Shown: in pieces, positions 53,597-64,000 of the stretch
Layout: every line of letters starts with the position of its first letter
How positions within the stretch are numbered: the first letter of the stretch is position 1
Assembly: GCF_001641285.1 (NCBI RefSeq)
Contig: NZ_CP014841.1
Span: forward strand, 4,056,501-4,120,500
DNA from: Dyella thiooxydans
GTDB taxonomy: Bacteria > Pseudomonadota > Gammaproteobacteria > Xanthomonadales > Rhodanobacteraceae
DNA length: 64,000 bases
Direction of reading: 5' to 3'
Notes under the pieces: model-generated
The model's database searches: none
What the model was told of the DNA's origin: nothing
Seen by the model: the letters and a program-made list of their open reading frames with translations, nothing else
Made by a program: the position numbers and the translations under genes

Positions 53597-54310
53597 TCAC
53601 ACGCCCGGGGGCGGCACGCGGCGGTGGCGGGTCAGCCGCTCGACCAGCAGCGGCAGCAGCGAGATCAGCGCGATGCCGCCGAGCGGCAGCAGCACGTTGC
53701 GGTGGAGCAGCATGCCCAGGCCGATGTGATCGGCCTGGCTGAGCGCGTCGCCGAGGCCCGCGCCGACCAGGGTCTCGAACACCAGCGTGATCGTGCCACC
53801 CAGCCAGGTTGCGCCGAGGAACAGCCAGAGCCGGCAGCGCAGCCAGGCCAGGCACACTGTCACCGCACCGAACGGCAGCACCGGGACGAAGCGCAGGAAC
53901 AGCGTGTAGCTCACCGGGTGGTGGGCGAAGCCGTGGCGCAGGCGCTCGACCAGCGCCGGCGGGTGCTTGCGACCGGCGCCGAAGGCGTAGCGGCTGGCGA
54001 GGAACAGGATCAGCGAACCCAGGGTGAGTGCGATCGAGGAGTAGATCGTGCCCTCCACCACACCGAAGGCGAAGCCGCCGGCGAGGATGATCACGATGGT
54101 GCCGGGGATGCCGGTCGCCATGCCCAGAGTGAGCAGGCCGATGTAGCTGAGCCTCGCCAGCCATGGGTTCGCCGCGATCTCCTCGCGCATCCTGGCCTGG
54201 TGGGCGACCAGGTATTCCGGGCTGAGTTGCGACAACGCACCGGACGCATAGAGCACCACGCCGGCCATGACCAGCAGGAACAGCGGCAGCGCGGCGCGCA
54301 GCCGGCTCAA
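53597..54310 (-). CDS. TVP38/TMEM64 (VTT domain) membrane protein
   Basis: 237 residues from TTG 54310, which overlaps the deaminase stop (TTGA); the next start, an ATG inside the first helix, would cut the membrane segment. About five to six helices; the VTT signature is seen as [21 protein letters not shown], then [14 protein letters not shown] and the FLGATWLGG segment. DedA/TVP38 relatives are implicated in lipid-carrier or phospholipid flipping and membrane homeostasis. The frame continues upstream only as a shadow of the deaminase. Confidence 0.85.
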   Translation of the reverse strand: MSRLRAALPLFLLVMAGVVLYASGALSQLSPEYLVAHQARMREEIAANPWLARLSYIGLLTLGMATGIPGTIVIILAGGFAFGVVEGTIYSSIALTLGSLILFLASRYAFGAGRKHPPALVERLRHGFAHHPVSYTLFLRFVPVLPFGAVTVCLAWLRCRLWLFLGATWLGGTITLVFETLVGAGLGDALSQADHIGLGMLLHRNVLLPLGGIALISLLPLLVERLTRHRRVPPPGV

Positions 54311-54870
54311 TAGTTCGGCCCGGTGGCGCCGTAGGCGGCCAGGACCGCCCGGGCTTCGTGGCGCAGGATGTCGCGGCGCACGGCAATGCCGCGGCGGGCC
54401 AGTTCGCCGGTCCAGTCGGCTGGCAGCGGGCCTTCGTCGAACTCGGTGAGCTCCTCCACGTCCTCGGCGCGGGCGCCGATCAGCAGTTCGTCGATGCCCG
54501 CCCATACGGTGGCGCCGTAGCACTGGCAGCACGGTTGCGCGCTGGTGGCCAGCACGTAGCGCTCGCCGTCCTCGTTGATGCGGAAGCGCTGCAGCCGTTG
54601 CTGGGCGGCCATGTAGGCCATCATTTCGGCGTGTGCCACCGAGCAGCTCTGCGGAATCACGCGATTGACCCCGGCCGCGATCAGCCGCCCTTCGTCGTCG
54701 AACACCGCGGCACCGAACGGACCGCCCCCGCCCAGCGCCACGTTCTGGCGAGCCAGCTCGATCGCCAGGCCCACGCGCTCCTCGTCGGTGACGTACAGGC
54801 GCGATGCGTCGGCGACGTCGGCGATCCACGGCGGCAGGGTCAGGTGGATCTGCTGCGGAAGCAAGCCCAT
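54307..54870 (-). CDS. Nucleoside/guanine deaminase of the cytidine-deaminase superfamily
   Basis: 187 residues. The zinc site is complete: HAE in SVAHAEMMAY and PCxxC as AQPCCQCYGAT. Upstream FGAAVFDDEGRLIAAGVN is the substrate-facing strand. Length and wording match the GuaD/CMP-dCMP-type deaminases rather than TadA, so hydrolytic deamination of guanine or a nucleoside is expected. It overlaps the VTT gene downstream and starts six bases before glnS ends, making a compact glnS-deaminase-VTT run. Confidence 0.87.
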   Translation of the reverse strand: MGLLPQQIHLTLPPWIADVADASRLYVTDEERVGLAIELARQNVALGGGGPFGAAVFDDEGRLIAAGVNRVIPQSCSVAHAEMMAYMAAQQRLQRFRINEDGERYVLATSAQPCCQCYGATVWAGIDELLIGARAEDVEELTEFDEGPLPADWTGELARRGIAVRRDILRHEARAVLAAYGATGPNY

Positions 54871-54875
54871 CGTGC

Positions 54876-56630
<1,755 letters not shown>

Positions 56631-56771
56631 CGGGCGGATGGCTCGCGGCACGTGACGGGGAAAATCCTTGCAGTTTACCCCGTAGCCGCCGCCCGACCAC
56701 CCCGTGCGGCGGCCTGCCCGCGCGCGTCGCTGCGCTTGCCGGGCCGGGGGTTCCGCACTAGCGTGCAGGTC

Positions 56772-57050
56772 ATGCACACCGCCTACCGCGCCGAAACGCT
56801 GATCGATGCCCACCTGGTGAAGGACGCGCTGGAGCGCGCCGGCATCCCTGCTTTCATCGCCGGCGAATACCTCACCGGCGGTGTGGGCCAGTTGCCGGCC
56901 ATCGACTACGTGGCAGTGATGGTGCCCGAGTCGGCCCGCGACGAGGCGGCACCGGTGGTGGCCGAGGTCGAGCGGGCGCTGGCCGTGTCGCGGGTCGAGG
57001 CGGCCTCGTGGGAGAACGGCCCGGACCTGGACGGCCCGCTGCCTGCCTGA
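56772..57050 (+). CDS. DUF2007 family small protein
   Basis: 92 residues beginning [21 protein letters not shown], then [21 protein letters not shown] and a terminal VAEVERAL: the DUF2007 pattern of a GlnB-like ferredoxin-fold protein sometimes named putative signal transducing protein. Cytoplasmic, with an unknown ligand. AGGTC precedes the ATG. The next gene starts eight bases on. Confidence 0.85.
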   Translation: MHTAYRAETLIDAHLVKDALERAGIPAFIAGEYLTGGVGQLPAIDYVAVMVPESARDEAAPVVAEVERALAVSRVEAASWENGPDLDGPLPA

Positions 57051-57058
57051 GTCTCGCG

Positions 57059-57931
57059 ATGCGTACCACCGCTCCAGTCGCGCCGGCACGTCCGGCGGAT
57101 CATCCGCTGCTGCATCGCGGCGACGTCCTTGCCATTGCGCTGGGCGCCGCGCTGCTGTCGTGCACCAGCATCTTCGTGGTGCTGGCGCAGGTGGCGCCGG
57201 GCGTGTCGGCGTTCTATCGCGTGCTGTTCGGCGGTACCGCACTGTTCGGCTGGGTGGTGCTGCATGGCCGCTGGCAGCCGATCCGTGGCCGCGACGCGGC
57301 ACTGGCGCTGCTGCCAGCGATCGGCCTGGCGGCGGACCTGATCCTGTGGCACCGCTCGATCCTGTGGGTCGGGCCGGGCGTGGCGACCCTGCTCACCAAC
57401 TTCCAGGTGTTCCTACTCGCCGTGGTCGGCGTGCTGGCCTATCGCGAGCGACTGGCACCGGCGTTCTGGCCGGGCATGGCGCTGGCACTGGCCGGGTTGT
57501 GGCTGCTGGTGGGCGCGCACTGGTCGCTGTTCGATGCGCAGCATCGCCTCGGCGTGTGGCTGGGTCTGGCCAGCTGCCTGGCCTACACCGTCTACCTGCT
57601 CAGCTTCCGTCGCGCGCTGGCCGGGCGCACGGCGCTGCCGCCGGCGCAGTTCCTCGGCCTGATGAGCCTGCTGTGCGCCGGCGTGCTGGCCCTGTGGTGC
57701 GTCGCTGACGGCGAATCGCTGGCGCTGACCACCGTGCGCGGCTGGCTGTCGCTGCTGGCACTCGGCCTGCTGCTGTTGCTGCAGCCGGCGCTGGCCTTCG
57801 TGGTGGACGTGCTGCTGTTCGGTCGTCCGACCAGCACGATGGACTGGTGCGGACTGTTGCTGGCGCTGGCCGGTATCCTGCTGGGCGCATTGCGCCGCCG
57901 CCGGCCGCTGCCGCCCCCTGTTTCCGGATGA
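57059..57931 (+). CDS. DMT superfamily transporter (EamA family), second copy
   Basis: 290 residues, two EamA repeats with about ten helices. It is not a close paralogue of the exporter at 732: its opening is [25 protein letters not shown] and the repeat junction contains [20 protein letters not shown]-like wording. The second repeat ends in [22 protein letters not shown]. It lies between DUF2007 and apt with an ATGA overlap into apt. The substrate is unknown; linkage to apt might suggest a purine, but that is speculation. Confidence 0.87.
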   Translation: MRTTAPVAPARPADHPLLHRGDVLAIALGAALLSCTSIFVVLAQVAPGVSAFYRVLFGGTALFGWVVLHGRWQPIRGRDAALALLPAIGLAADLILWHRSILWVGPGVATLLTNFQVFLLAVVGVLAYRERLAPAFWPGMALALAGLWLLVGAHWSLFDAQHRLGVWLGLASCLAYTVYLLSFRRALAGRTALPPAQFLGLMSLLCAGVLALWCVADGESLALTTVRGWLSLLALGLLLLLQPALAFVVDVLLFGRPTSTMDWCGLLLALAGILLGALRRRRPLPPPVSG

Positions 57932-58455
57932 CCCCGATGACCGATTTCGCTTCCCTGGTTCATGCCGTACCGGACTTTCCCAAACCTGGCATCGTATTCC
58001 GCGACATCACGCCCTTGCTCGCCAATGCCGGTGCATTCGCCCGCTGCATCGATGCGCTGGCCGAGCCGTGGCTGGGGCAGGGCGTGCAGGCGGTGTGCGG
58101 GATCGAGTCGCGCGGTTTCATCTTCGGCGCGGCGCTGGCGCAGAAGCTCAAGGCCGGCTTCGTGCCGCTGCGCAAGCCGGGCAAGCTGCCGCCGCCGGTC
58201 ACCGGCGTGGACTACGAGCTGGAATACGGCCACGACCGGCTGGAGGCACGCAGCGGCGCACTGCGTCCGGGCGAGCGCACGCTGATCGTCGACGACGTGC
58301 TCGCCACCGGCGGCACGCTGGCCGCGGCGCGGGCGCTGGTGGTCGAGCTGGGCGCCGAGTTGGTCGGTGCCGCGGTGGTGATCGAGCTGGACGCGCTGGA
58401 CGGGCGCGCACGCTGGGATCGCGTGACGCCGCTGCACAGCCTTTTGCATTACTGA
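57928..58455 (+). CDS. apt: Adenine phosphoribosyltransferase
   Basis: 175 residues from ATG 57928, which overlaps the exporter's stop; ATG 57937 is equally possible. Salvages adenine to AMP with PRPP. Clear marks are VPDFPKPGIVFRDITPLL at the N-terminus, GIESRGFIFGAALA, the flexible loop with PGKLPPPV, and the PRPP-binding motif LIVDDVLATGGTL. The enzyme is a cytoplasmic homodimer. Confidence 0.95.
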   Translation: MTPMTDFASLVHAVPDFPKPGIVFRDITPLLANAGAFARCIDALAEPWLGQGVQAVCGIESRGFIFGAALAQKLKAGFVPLRKPGKLPPPVTGVDYELEYGHDRLEARSGALRPGERTLIVDDVLATGGTLAAARALVVELGAELVGAAVVIELDALDGRARWDRVTPLHSLLHY

Positions 58456-58609
58456 TCGCCACCGCCGAGGTGAAGGGCCATTCACCCTGCTGAACTCCTG
58501 GCTCCGCTGCATGGAGGGTCTTCGCCGCCTGTTGACGCGGCGGACACCGCGGGGCTCCGACGCTCACCAGCGACCGTGGCGCCGTCGCCACGCACCGGGA
58601 GAACCCACC

Positions 58610-58765
58610 ATGCTCGTCACCATTCTCGTCGTGCTGCTTGTGCTGGCCCTGATCGGTGGCCTGCCGACCTGGGGATATTCGCGCAGTTGGGGCTACGGTC
58701 CCTCGGGCGTGCTCGGGGTGATTCTGGCCATCCTGCTGGTGCTGTGGTTGCTTGGCCGGATCTGA
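58610..58765 (+). CDS. Small DUF3309 membrane protein
   Basis: 51 residues: two hydrophobic segments, MLVTILVVLLVLALIGGLP and the C-terminal VLGVILAILLVLWLLGRI, linked by the aromatic-glycine stretch WGYSRSWGYGPSG. This is the entire DUF3309 family layout. GGGAGAA lies seven bases before the ATG. These tiny membrane proteins are widespread and often stress-linked, but uncharacterised. Confidence 0.85.
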   Translation: MLVTILVVLLVLALIGGLPTWGYSRSWGYGPSGVLGVILAILLVLWLLGRI

Positions 58766-58775
58766 GCACGCGACC

Positions 58776-59381
58776 TCAGCGATCGATCACCAGCGACTCG
58801 ACGTACACCAGTTCGCAGGCGCCGTTGCCGGTGTCGTCACGGGTGAGCGAAGTGTGCCACTGCCAACCGTCGGGTCGTCGCGCGTCGACGAGGAAGCCCT
58901 CGATGTGCACCACCTCGCCGGCGCGCACCCGCGAAAGCATGCCGCGTACGCCGGCATCGGCCGGGATGATGTGCATGTTGGCGCTGGAGCGCTCGATCTC
59001 GCGCCGCGGGATCGGGAAGTCGTCCACATGCCAGTAGTAGAACCGGCTGCCCTGGGTGATGCGGATGCGCTCGAGCACGGCGCTGTCGGACATGCGGCCC
59101 CAGCCCAGTGCAAGGTCGGTCGGGGCCAGCGAGGCGCCCTCGTCGAAGCGGTAGTCCTCGCGCGAGAGCACGCGTGCGGTGAGCTCGAAGTGCGCGCGCG
59201 TGGTGAGCGTGAGATCGTCGCGGGTCAGTTGGGCCGGTGTATCCAGGTCGACCTGTTCGGGCGGATCGGGCGCGAGCACGCCGGGGTCGTCGTGCACCGG
59301 ACGGTCGTGCCGCCACCAGTGCATGCCACCCCACACGACGAGCAGGGTGGCGAAGGCGAGCCCGAGCTGCCGTCCGTTCAT
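58776..59381 (-). CDS. Unknown protein with N-terminal membrane anchor
   Basis: 201 residues. One membrane helix at about residues 5-21 (LGLAFATLLVVWGGMHWW) and a periplasmic remainder. Visible blocks are LTTRAHFELTARVLSREDYRFDEG, DLALGWGRMSDSAVLERI and a QGSRFYYWHVDDFPIPRREIE stretch, followed by NMHIIPAD and the final ELVYVESLVIDR. The wording recalls a conserved gammaproteobacterial family of unknown function. It is convergent with DUF3309 and lies 28 bases downstream of oxyR on the same strand. Confidence 0.75.
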   Translation of the reverse strand: MNGRQLGLAFATLLVVWGGMHWWRHDRPVHDDPGVLAPDPPEQVDLDTPAQLTRDDLTLTTRAHFELTARVLSREDYRFDEGASLAPTDLALGWGRMSDSAVLERIRITQGSRFYYWHVDDFPIPRREIERSSANMHIIPADAGVRGMLSRVRAGEVVHIEGFLVDARRPDGWQWHTSLTRDDTGNGACELVYVESLVIDR

Positions 59382-59409
59382 CGCGCGCCCAATGTCGGGT
59401 GTCGCCTGT

Positions 59410-60378
59410 TCATGCCGCGGAGCGTGGTGCCGGCGCTCTCGTCGTCGCGATGGCGGACGGCGTCACGGCCGTGCGCGTATCGAGCAGATCCGCCGGCAAC
59501 CGCTTGAACACCTCGGCCAGGCGGGTAAGGAAGCCATCCATCGCCGAACTCTTGCGCCACACCATGGCGAGGCGGCGGCTGGGCGGCGGCGCCTTGAACT
59601 CGATCAGCCGCAGGTTTCCCGACTGGGCCACCGGCGGTTTCACTGCGAGCACCGGCAGCAGGGTGATGCCGACTTCGGCCGAGACCATCTGGCGCAGCGT
59701 TTCCAGGCTGGTGGCGCGGAAGCCGTTGCGCTCGCCGGCGCCGGCCAGGTGGCAGACCTCCAGCGCCTGGTCGCGCAGGCAGTGGCCATCTTCCAGCAGC
59801 AGCAGGCTCTCATTGGACAGGTCGGCCAGCTTGAGCTGTCCCTGCCGGCGTGCCAGCGCGTGCGACTGCGGTACCGCCAGCACGAACGGCTCCTCGAACA
59901 GGAACTCGACATGCAGGCTGTCCTCGTGCAGCGGCAGGGCGAGGATGCCGACGTCGAGCTTGCCTTCGCGCAGCAAGCGCAGGATCACTTCGGTCTTCTC
60001 CTCTACCAGCAGCAGCTCGAGCTTGGGAAAGGCTTCGCGCACCATCGGTACCGCATGGGGCAGCAGGTAGGGGCCAAGGGTGGGGAAGATGCCCAGCCGC
60101 ACCGTGCCGGACTCGGGATCGCGGGTGCGTCGGGCGACCGCGCGGATCTGATCGACTTCGTTGAGCACTTCACGGGCGCGGGTGGCGATTTCGCTGCCGA
60201 CCTCGGTCAGCAGCACTTTGCGGGGCGTGCGCTCGACCAGCGACACGCCGAGTTCGTCCTCCAGCTTCCGGATCTGGGTGGACAGCGTGGGCTGGCTGAC
60301 GAAACACGCCTCCGCGGCGCGACCGAAGTGGCGATGCTCGGCCAGCGCCACGAGGTATTGCAGGTCGCGCAGGTTCAT
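59410..60378 (-). CDS. oxyR: Hydrogen peroxide-sensing LysR regulator OxyR
   Basis: 322 residues from ATG 60378 (AGGAGA seven bases upstream). N-terminal winged helix MNLRDLQYLVALAEHRHFGR with SQPTLSTQIRKLEDELG, then the effector domain. Both peroxide-sensing cysteines are in place in DGHCLRDQALEVCHLAGAGE, matching C199 and C208 of the E. coli protein. RATSLETLRQMVSAEVGITL follows as in true OxyR. It activates antioxidant genes when oxidised. No ahpC or katG is adjacent, so its targets lie elsewhere. Its own promoter carries a matching binding pattern. Confidence 0.95.
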   Translation of the reverse strand: MNLRDLQYLVALAEHRHFGRAAEACFVSQPTLSTQIRKLEDELGVSLVERTPRKVLLTEVGSEIATRAREVLNEVDQIRAVARRTRDPESGTVRLGIFPTLGPYLLPHAVPMVREAFPKLELLLVEEKTEVILRLLREGKLDVGILALPLHEDSLHVEFLFEEPFVLAVPQSHALARRQGQLKLADLSNESLLLLEDGHCLRDQALEVCHLAGAGERNGFRATSLETLRQMVSAEVGITLLPVLAVKPPVAQSGNLRLIEFKAPPPSRRLAMVWRKSSAMDGFLTRLAEVFKRLPADLLDTRTAVTPSAIATTRAPAPRSAA

Positions 60379-60395
60379 GACCCATCTCCTGTTGA

Positions 60396-60432
60396 ATAGC
60401 TTCAGACTATGACATTGATGGTAACAATCAAT
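60396..60432. promoter_or_regulatory. OxyR-type binding site at the oxyR promoter
   Basis: ATAG-N7-CTAT (60396-60410) is followed seven bases later by ATGG-N7-CAAT (60418-60432). The four tetranucleotides have exactly the spacing of the OxyR recognition pattern, two of them perfect. The site begins 18 bases upstream of the oxyR ATG, as expected for autoregulation. Confidence 0.7.
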
Positions 60433-60716
60433 TTGTTCGATGCAATGGGGCGGCGTATCTTGCGCTTCGTGGCCCCGCGGCGGACCTCCCCCGGTCCGTC
60501 TTCCCCCGCAAACCGCGCGGTCATGCGAGCACCCCCACAGCGCCGGTTCCCCCCCCTCCCGACCGGCGCCACGGTCGCTCACCGCCGGTGACCGGGTCCC
60601 GTTCCCGCTCACCGGCATTTTTTTGCGTCGTGCCGGTGCGGGGGTGCCTTCTGGCACTGTGTCATAGGTCATGGGCTGCCTAGCGTTCGGGGTTCACTTG
60701 CCACCGGACACGCCCC
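60433..60716. other. Non-coding rest of the oxyR-M1 peptidase divergent region
   Basis: Together with the OxyR site this is a 338-base interval without a gene. It is C-rich (poly-C runs at 60530-60560), with a small GTGCC/GGCAC hairpin near 60648-60661. I see no convincing -35/-10 pair for the aminopeptidase and no small ORF with a ribosome-binding site. Confidence 0.6.
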
Positions 60717-63395
60717 ATGCGCCTCCTCCGCCCGCTCCTGTTCACCGCCCTCGCCGCCAGTTGCAGCGCCGCGTTCGCTGCCGGCGGCGACGCCGTGCCG
60801 CATGGCCTGCTGCCCACCTGGGCGGTGCCGCAGTCGTACCAGCTCGCCTTCAAGGTCGATCCGCACCAGAAGGACTTCTCCGGCCACACCGTGATCAAGG
60901 TCAAGCTGACCCAGGCCTCCGACCACGTCTGGCTGCACGGCGCCGACCTCACCGTGTCGAAGGTCCGCCTGACCGACGCCGCCGGCAAGACCACGATGGC
61001 GAAGTACGTGGCGGCCGCGCCGCACGAGGGTGTGGCCCGCGTCGACTTCGGCCACACGTTGAAGCCGCAGGAGATCACCCTCGCGTTCGACTACACCGCG
61101 CCGCTGAACCTGCAGCTGCAGGGCCTGTACAAGGTCAGCCACGAGGGCCAGCCGTACGCGATGACCCAGATGGAACCGATCAGCGCGCGCTACGCCTTCC
61201 CCGGCTTCGACCAGCCCGACTACAAGACCCCGTTCGACCTCACCCTGACCATTCCCGACAGCGAGAAGGCGGTGGCCAACACCGGCGAGGTGAGCGAGAA
61301 GCCGGCGGGCAAGGGCTGGAAGATGATCACCTTCGCCAAGACCCGGCCGCTGCCGACCTACCTGGTCGCGTTCGGCGTCGGTCCGTGGGACATCGTGGCC
61401 GGCCCGGACATCTCCCACGACGCGTACCGCAGCGAGCCGTTGAAGCTGCGCGGCGTGGCCGCCAAGGGCGAGGGCCACCGCATGCAGCACGTGCTCAGCG
61501 AGACGCCGAGCATCATCCACACGCTGGAGAACTACTACGGCTTCGGCTACCCGTTCGGCAAGCTCGACCTGCTCGCCGCGCCGGACTTCGCCGCCGGTGC
61601 GATGGAGAACCCGGGCCTGGTCACCTTCCGCGACTGGCTGCTGCTGCTCGATCCGGATTCGCCGGCGCAGTACGTGCGCGGCTCGTTCAACGTCACCGCG
61701 CACGAGCTGGCCCACCAGTGGACCGGCGACACCGTCACCACCAAATGGTGGAACGACATCTGGCTCAACGAGGCCTTCGCCACCTGGATGCAGCAGAAGG
61801 TCACCATGGCCGTGCATCCGGAATACCGCGCCGATCTGGACCGCATCCGCGGCGCGCAGGGCGCGATGAACAATGACAGCCTGGTCAGCGCGCGCAAGAT
61901 CCGCCAGCCGATTACCGGCAACGGCGACATCATGACTGCGTTCGACGGCATCACCTACCAGAAGGGTGCGGCGGTGCTCGGCATGTTCGAGCACTACGTG
62001 ACGCCGGCCGTGTTCCAGAAGGGCATGCGCGCGTACATCCAGGACCACAAGTTCGGCAACGCCACCGCCGATGACCTGGTCGACTCGATCGCCCGCGCCG
62101 CCGACAAGGGCGAGGCGTTCAAGGACGCGTTCAAGAGCTTCCTCAACCAGTCCGGTGTGCCGTACGTGCAGACCAAGCTGGAGCAGAAGGACGGCCAGAC
62201 CATCCTGCTCCTGAGCCAGAGCCGCTACCTGCCAGTCGGTTCCACCGGCGACAGCCACCGCGTGTGGGGCGTGCCGGTGTGCGTGCGCTACGGAGTCCCC
62301 GGCGGCAGCAAGGTGAGCTGCGAGATGCTGGACAAGGCCGAGGGTTCGATGGTGCTGGCCGGTGCCAGCACGCCGACCTGGGTGATGCCCAATGCCGACG
62401 CGCAGGGCTACTACCGCTTCGGCATGACCAAGGCGGGCCTCGCCGCGCTGGGCAAGCAGATCGGTTCGCTGGCCGACACCGAGCAGCTGGCCTACGCCGA
62501 CGCGGTGGGCGCCAGCTTCCGCCACGGCGACATCGACGCGGCCGATGCGCTGGCGGCGCTCAAGCCGCTGGCCGCCTCGAAGACCGACGAGGTGGCCACC
62601 GCGCCGCTGAACACCTTCGGCTGGATCTGGCGCCACCTCGCCGACACCGACGCCCAGCGCACGAAGCTCGCCGCCTGGGCGAAGGACGCCTACCTGCCGC
62701 GGCTCGAGGCGCTGGGTTACCAGCGCAAGCCGGGCGAGGCCGACGGCGATTCGCTGATGCGCAGCACCCTGGCCGACTTCCTCGGCATGGACGTGAAGCT
62801 GCCCGCGGTGCGCGCCGAACTGCTCAAGCAGGGGGACGCGGTGATGAAGCGCAAGCCGGACGGCAGCCTCGACTACGCCGCCGCCGATCCGGACCTGCTC
62901 GGCGTGGCGCTGGGCGTGGCCGCGCAGGAGCACGGCAAGCCGGTGGTCGACGCGCTGATCGACACCCTGCCGAAGACCAGCGATCCGGCCACCCGCAACG
63001 CGATCCTCGCCGGCCTGGCCAGCGTGGAGGATCCGGCCCTGGTCGAGCAGATCCGCGACTTCGCGCTGAGCAAAGCGGTGAAAGTCGGCGAGATGGCGGC
63101 GTTGCTGCGCGGCGGCCGCGACACCGCGGCCGGGCGCGACGCGATGTGGCAGTGGTCGACCGCGCACTACGACCAGATCCTCGCCCGCACCGGCAGCTTT
63201 GCCGGCGGCCGCCTGCCCAGCCTGATGGGTGGCAATGGCTGCTCGCAGGCCGAGGCCGACCGCCTGCAGGCGTTCTTCAAGGACCGGTTGGACCAGGCGC
63301 CGGGAGCGGCCCGCGGCCTGGCACAGACCTCGGAATCCACGTTGCTGTGCGCTGCGTTGAAGAAGAAGCAGGACGCCTCGGCGATCATGCGCTGA
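60717..63395 (+). CDS. Secreted M1 family metallo-aminopeptidase
   Basis: 892 residues. The signal peptide LLRPLLFTALAASCSAAFAA is followed by the M1 N-terminal beta domain with QMEPISARYAFPGFDQP. The exopeptidase motif GAMENPG is near residue 294, the zinc site is HELAHQWTG (H329, H333), and the third ligand E352 sits 19 residues after H333 in NEAFATW. A long helical ERAP1-like C-terminal domain completes the protein. It removes N-terminal amino acids from peptides in the periplasm or outside the cell, distinct from the cytosolic PepN. It has its own downstream terminator. Confidence 0.94.
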   Translation: MRLLRPLLFTALAASCSAAFAAGGDAVPHGLLPTWAVPQSYQLAFKVDPHQKDFSGHTVIKVKLTQASDHVWLHGADLTVSKVRLTDAAGKTTMAKYVAAAPHEGVARVDFGHTLKPQEITLAFDYTAPLNLQLQGLYKVSHEGQPYAMTQMEPISARYAFPGFDQPDYKTPFDLTLTIPDSEKAVANTGEVSEKPAGKGWKMITFAKTRPLPTYLVAFGVGPWDIVAGPDISHDAYRSEPLKLRGVAAKGEGHRMQHVLSETPSIIHTLENYYGFGYPFGKLDLLAAPDFAAGAMENPGLVTFRDWLLLLDPDSPAQYVRGSFNVTAHELAHQWTGDTVTTKWWNDIWLNEAFATWMQQKVTMAVHPEYRADLDRIRGAQGAMNNDSLVSARKIRQPITGNGDIMTAFDGITYQKGAAVLGMFEHYVTPAVFQKGMRAYIQDHKFGNATADDLVDSIARAADKGEAFKDAFKSFLNQSGVPYVQTKLEQKDGQTILLLSQSRYLPVGSTGDSHRVWGVPVCVRYGVPGGSKVSCEMLDKAEGSMVLAGASTPTWVMPNADAQGYYRFGMTKAGLAALGKQIGSLADTEQLAYADAVGASFRHGDIDAADALAALKPLAASKTDEVATAPLNTFGWIWRHLADTDAQRTKLAAWAKDAYLPRLEALGYQRKPGEADGDSLMRSTLADFLGMDVKLPAVRAELLKQGDAVMKRKPDGSLDYAAADPDLLGVALGVAAQEHGKPVVDALIDTLPKTSDPATRNAILAGLASVEDPALVEQIRDFALSKAVKVGEMAALLRGGRDTAAGRDAMWQWSTAHYDQILARTGSFAGGRLPSLMGGNGCSQAEADRLQAFFKDRLDQAPGAARGLAQTSESTLLCAALKKKQDASAIMR

Positions 63396-63423
63396 TCGGT
63401 ACACCCCTCGCAGGGCAGACCGG

Positions 63424-63459
63424 AACGCCGGGCGGGCAACCGTCCGGCGTTTTCCTTTT
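63424..63459 (+). terminator. Rho-independent terminator of the M1 peptidase gene
   Basis: A 12-bp stem with one G-T pair (AACGCCGGGCGG against CCGTCCGGCGTT) and a GCAA loop is followed by TTTTCCTTTT. The T-run abuts the stop codon of the convergent hydrolase gene at 63459. Confidence 0.9.
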
Positions 63460-64000
63460 CAGCGCACTGTGGCGCAGGCGTTCATCGCCGTGGTGGCGGC
63501 CGGTTCGGCCCGGCTGCGGATGAAGCCAGCCACGTCCTCCAGCACCGGCGCCTTGCCGCGCAGCGGTCGCGACATCGCGAACAGGATCGCGAAGTGGCCG
63601 ATGTCCGGGTACAGCCTCAGCTCCGCCGTCTCGCCGGCGCGGGCCATCGCCGCCCCCAGCGAGCGCGCGTTGCGCGGCTGCACGATGCGGTCGGAGGTTC
63701 CCTGCAGCAGGAGCATTGGCGGCTCGTCGCCGTCGACGAAGTGCACCGGCTGCGAGCTGAGTTGCGCCGCATGGGTGGTACCGAACATGTCGATGAAATC
63801 CGGGTCGGTCAGCGGCAGGAAGTCGTAGGGGCCGGCCAGGCCGATGAAGCCCCGCAACTGCGCCGGCTGCATGCCGACCGCGCGCAGCCAGCGGTCGTCG
63901 GTGGACAGCAGGGCGCCGATGTGTGCGCCGGCCGAGTGGCCCATCACGAACAGCGCTGCCGGATCGCCGCCGTAGCCGGCCGCGTGCGCCTGCGCCCAGG
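63459..64000 (-). CDS. Alpha/beta hydrolase (carboxylesterase/lipase-like), 5' end outside window
   Basis: The frame is open through base 64000, so the N-terminus is missing; about 180 residues are visible. The nucleophile elbow is VMGHSAGAHIGALL, preceded by AHAAGYGGDPAALF as in BD-FAE/esterase-type serine hydrolases. The catalytic Asp is probably in LLLQGTSDRIVQP and the His in YPDIGHFAILFA. GFIGLAGPYDFLPL matches the lid-side strand of the same family. The substrate is unknown; an ester or carbamate is likely. Whether there is a signal peptide cannot be seen. Confidence 0.87.
   Translation of the reverse strand, partial: WAQAHAAGYGGDPAALFVMGHSAGAHIGALLSTDDRWLRAVGMQPAQLRGFIGLAGPYDFLPLTDPDFIDMFGTTHAAQLSSQPVHFVDGDEPPMLLLQGTSDRIVQPRNARSLGAAMARAGETAELRLYPDIGHFAILFAMSRPLRGKAPVLEDVAGFIRSRAEPAATTAMNACATVR

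Overview
The window reads as a chromosomal segment of a high-GC gammaproteobacterium. Gene content and protein wording fit Xanthomonadales best, probably Rhodanobacteraceae (Rhodanobacter/Dyella/Frateuria type). That placement is inferred from recognisable families: a short H-NS-like protein, HemP, an aroK-aroB pair, HolD-RimI, an OxyR with both redox cysteines, and REP-type palindromes carrying the GTAGGAGC arm. I see no rRNA, tRNA, CRISPR array, phage or transposase gene.

Layout. 1-8353 holds housekeeping and small-metabolism genes: the end of a glycosyltransferase, a DMT exporter, aroB/aroK, an atypical SDR, YbjQ, a glycerate-kinase-type P-loop kinase, pdxH, YjbQ, a B12-binding-fold protein, and hemP behind a candidate Fur box with an unknown downstream partner.

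8354-34950 is the striking region. A textbook sigma-54 promoter (TGGCAC-N5-TTGC) has repeated TGTCCG half-sites, one forming the perfect palindrome TGTCCGCGGACA, about 100 bp upstream, and a possible IHF site in between. It precedes one periplasmic adaptor, one MacB/LolD-type ATPase and fourteen FtsX/MacB-like permease genes. The permeases alternate strictly as type A (430-441 aa) and type B (404-417 aa), giving seven A/B pairs. After them come a lipoprotein-like repeat protein, a DUF885 metallopeptidase-like protein, an NtrC-family activator, a small secreted protein and an NtrY-like histidine kinase. The simplest model, which is inference, is an envelope-stress or peptide-resistance system. 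In it the kinase/activator pair drives the sigma-54 promoter, and seven alternative permease heterodimers share one ATPase and one adaptor. In pair 7 a cysteine pair conserved in the other six type A proteins is missing, while its type B partner alone has gained two periplasmic cysteines.

34947-47376 is ordinary chromosome: SPFH/NfeD/ThrE membrane genes, an H-NS-like gene and proS (each with a clear terminator), a DUF4124 protein, pssA-holD-rimI, a methyltransferase, valS and a GH16 glucanase. 47340-51913 is a compact chemosensory operon without CheA: a soluble PAS-PAS receptor (BdlA-like), CheR, CheD and a protein with three CheW domains. 52180-64000 returns to housekeeping: hemE, a WGR-domain protein, a VTT-domain membrane protein, a nucleoside deaminase, glnS, DUF2007, a second DMT exporter, apt, DUF3309, oxyR with a site matching its own recognition pattern, a secreted M1 aminopeptidase, and the end of an alpha/beta hydrolase.
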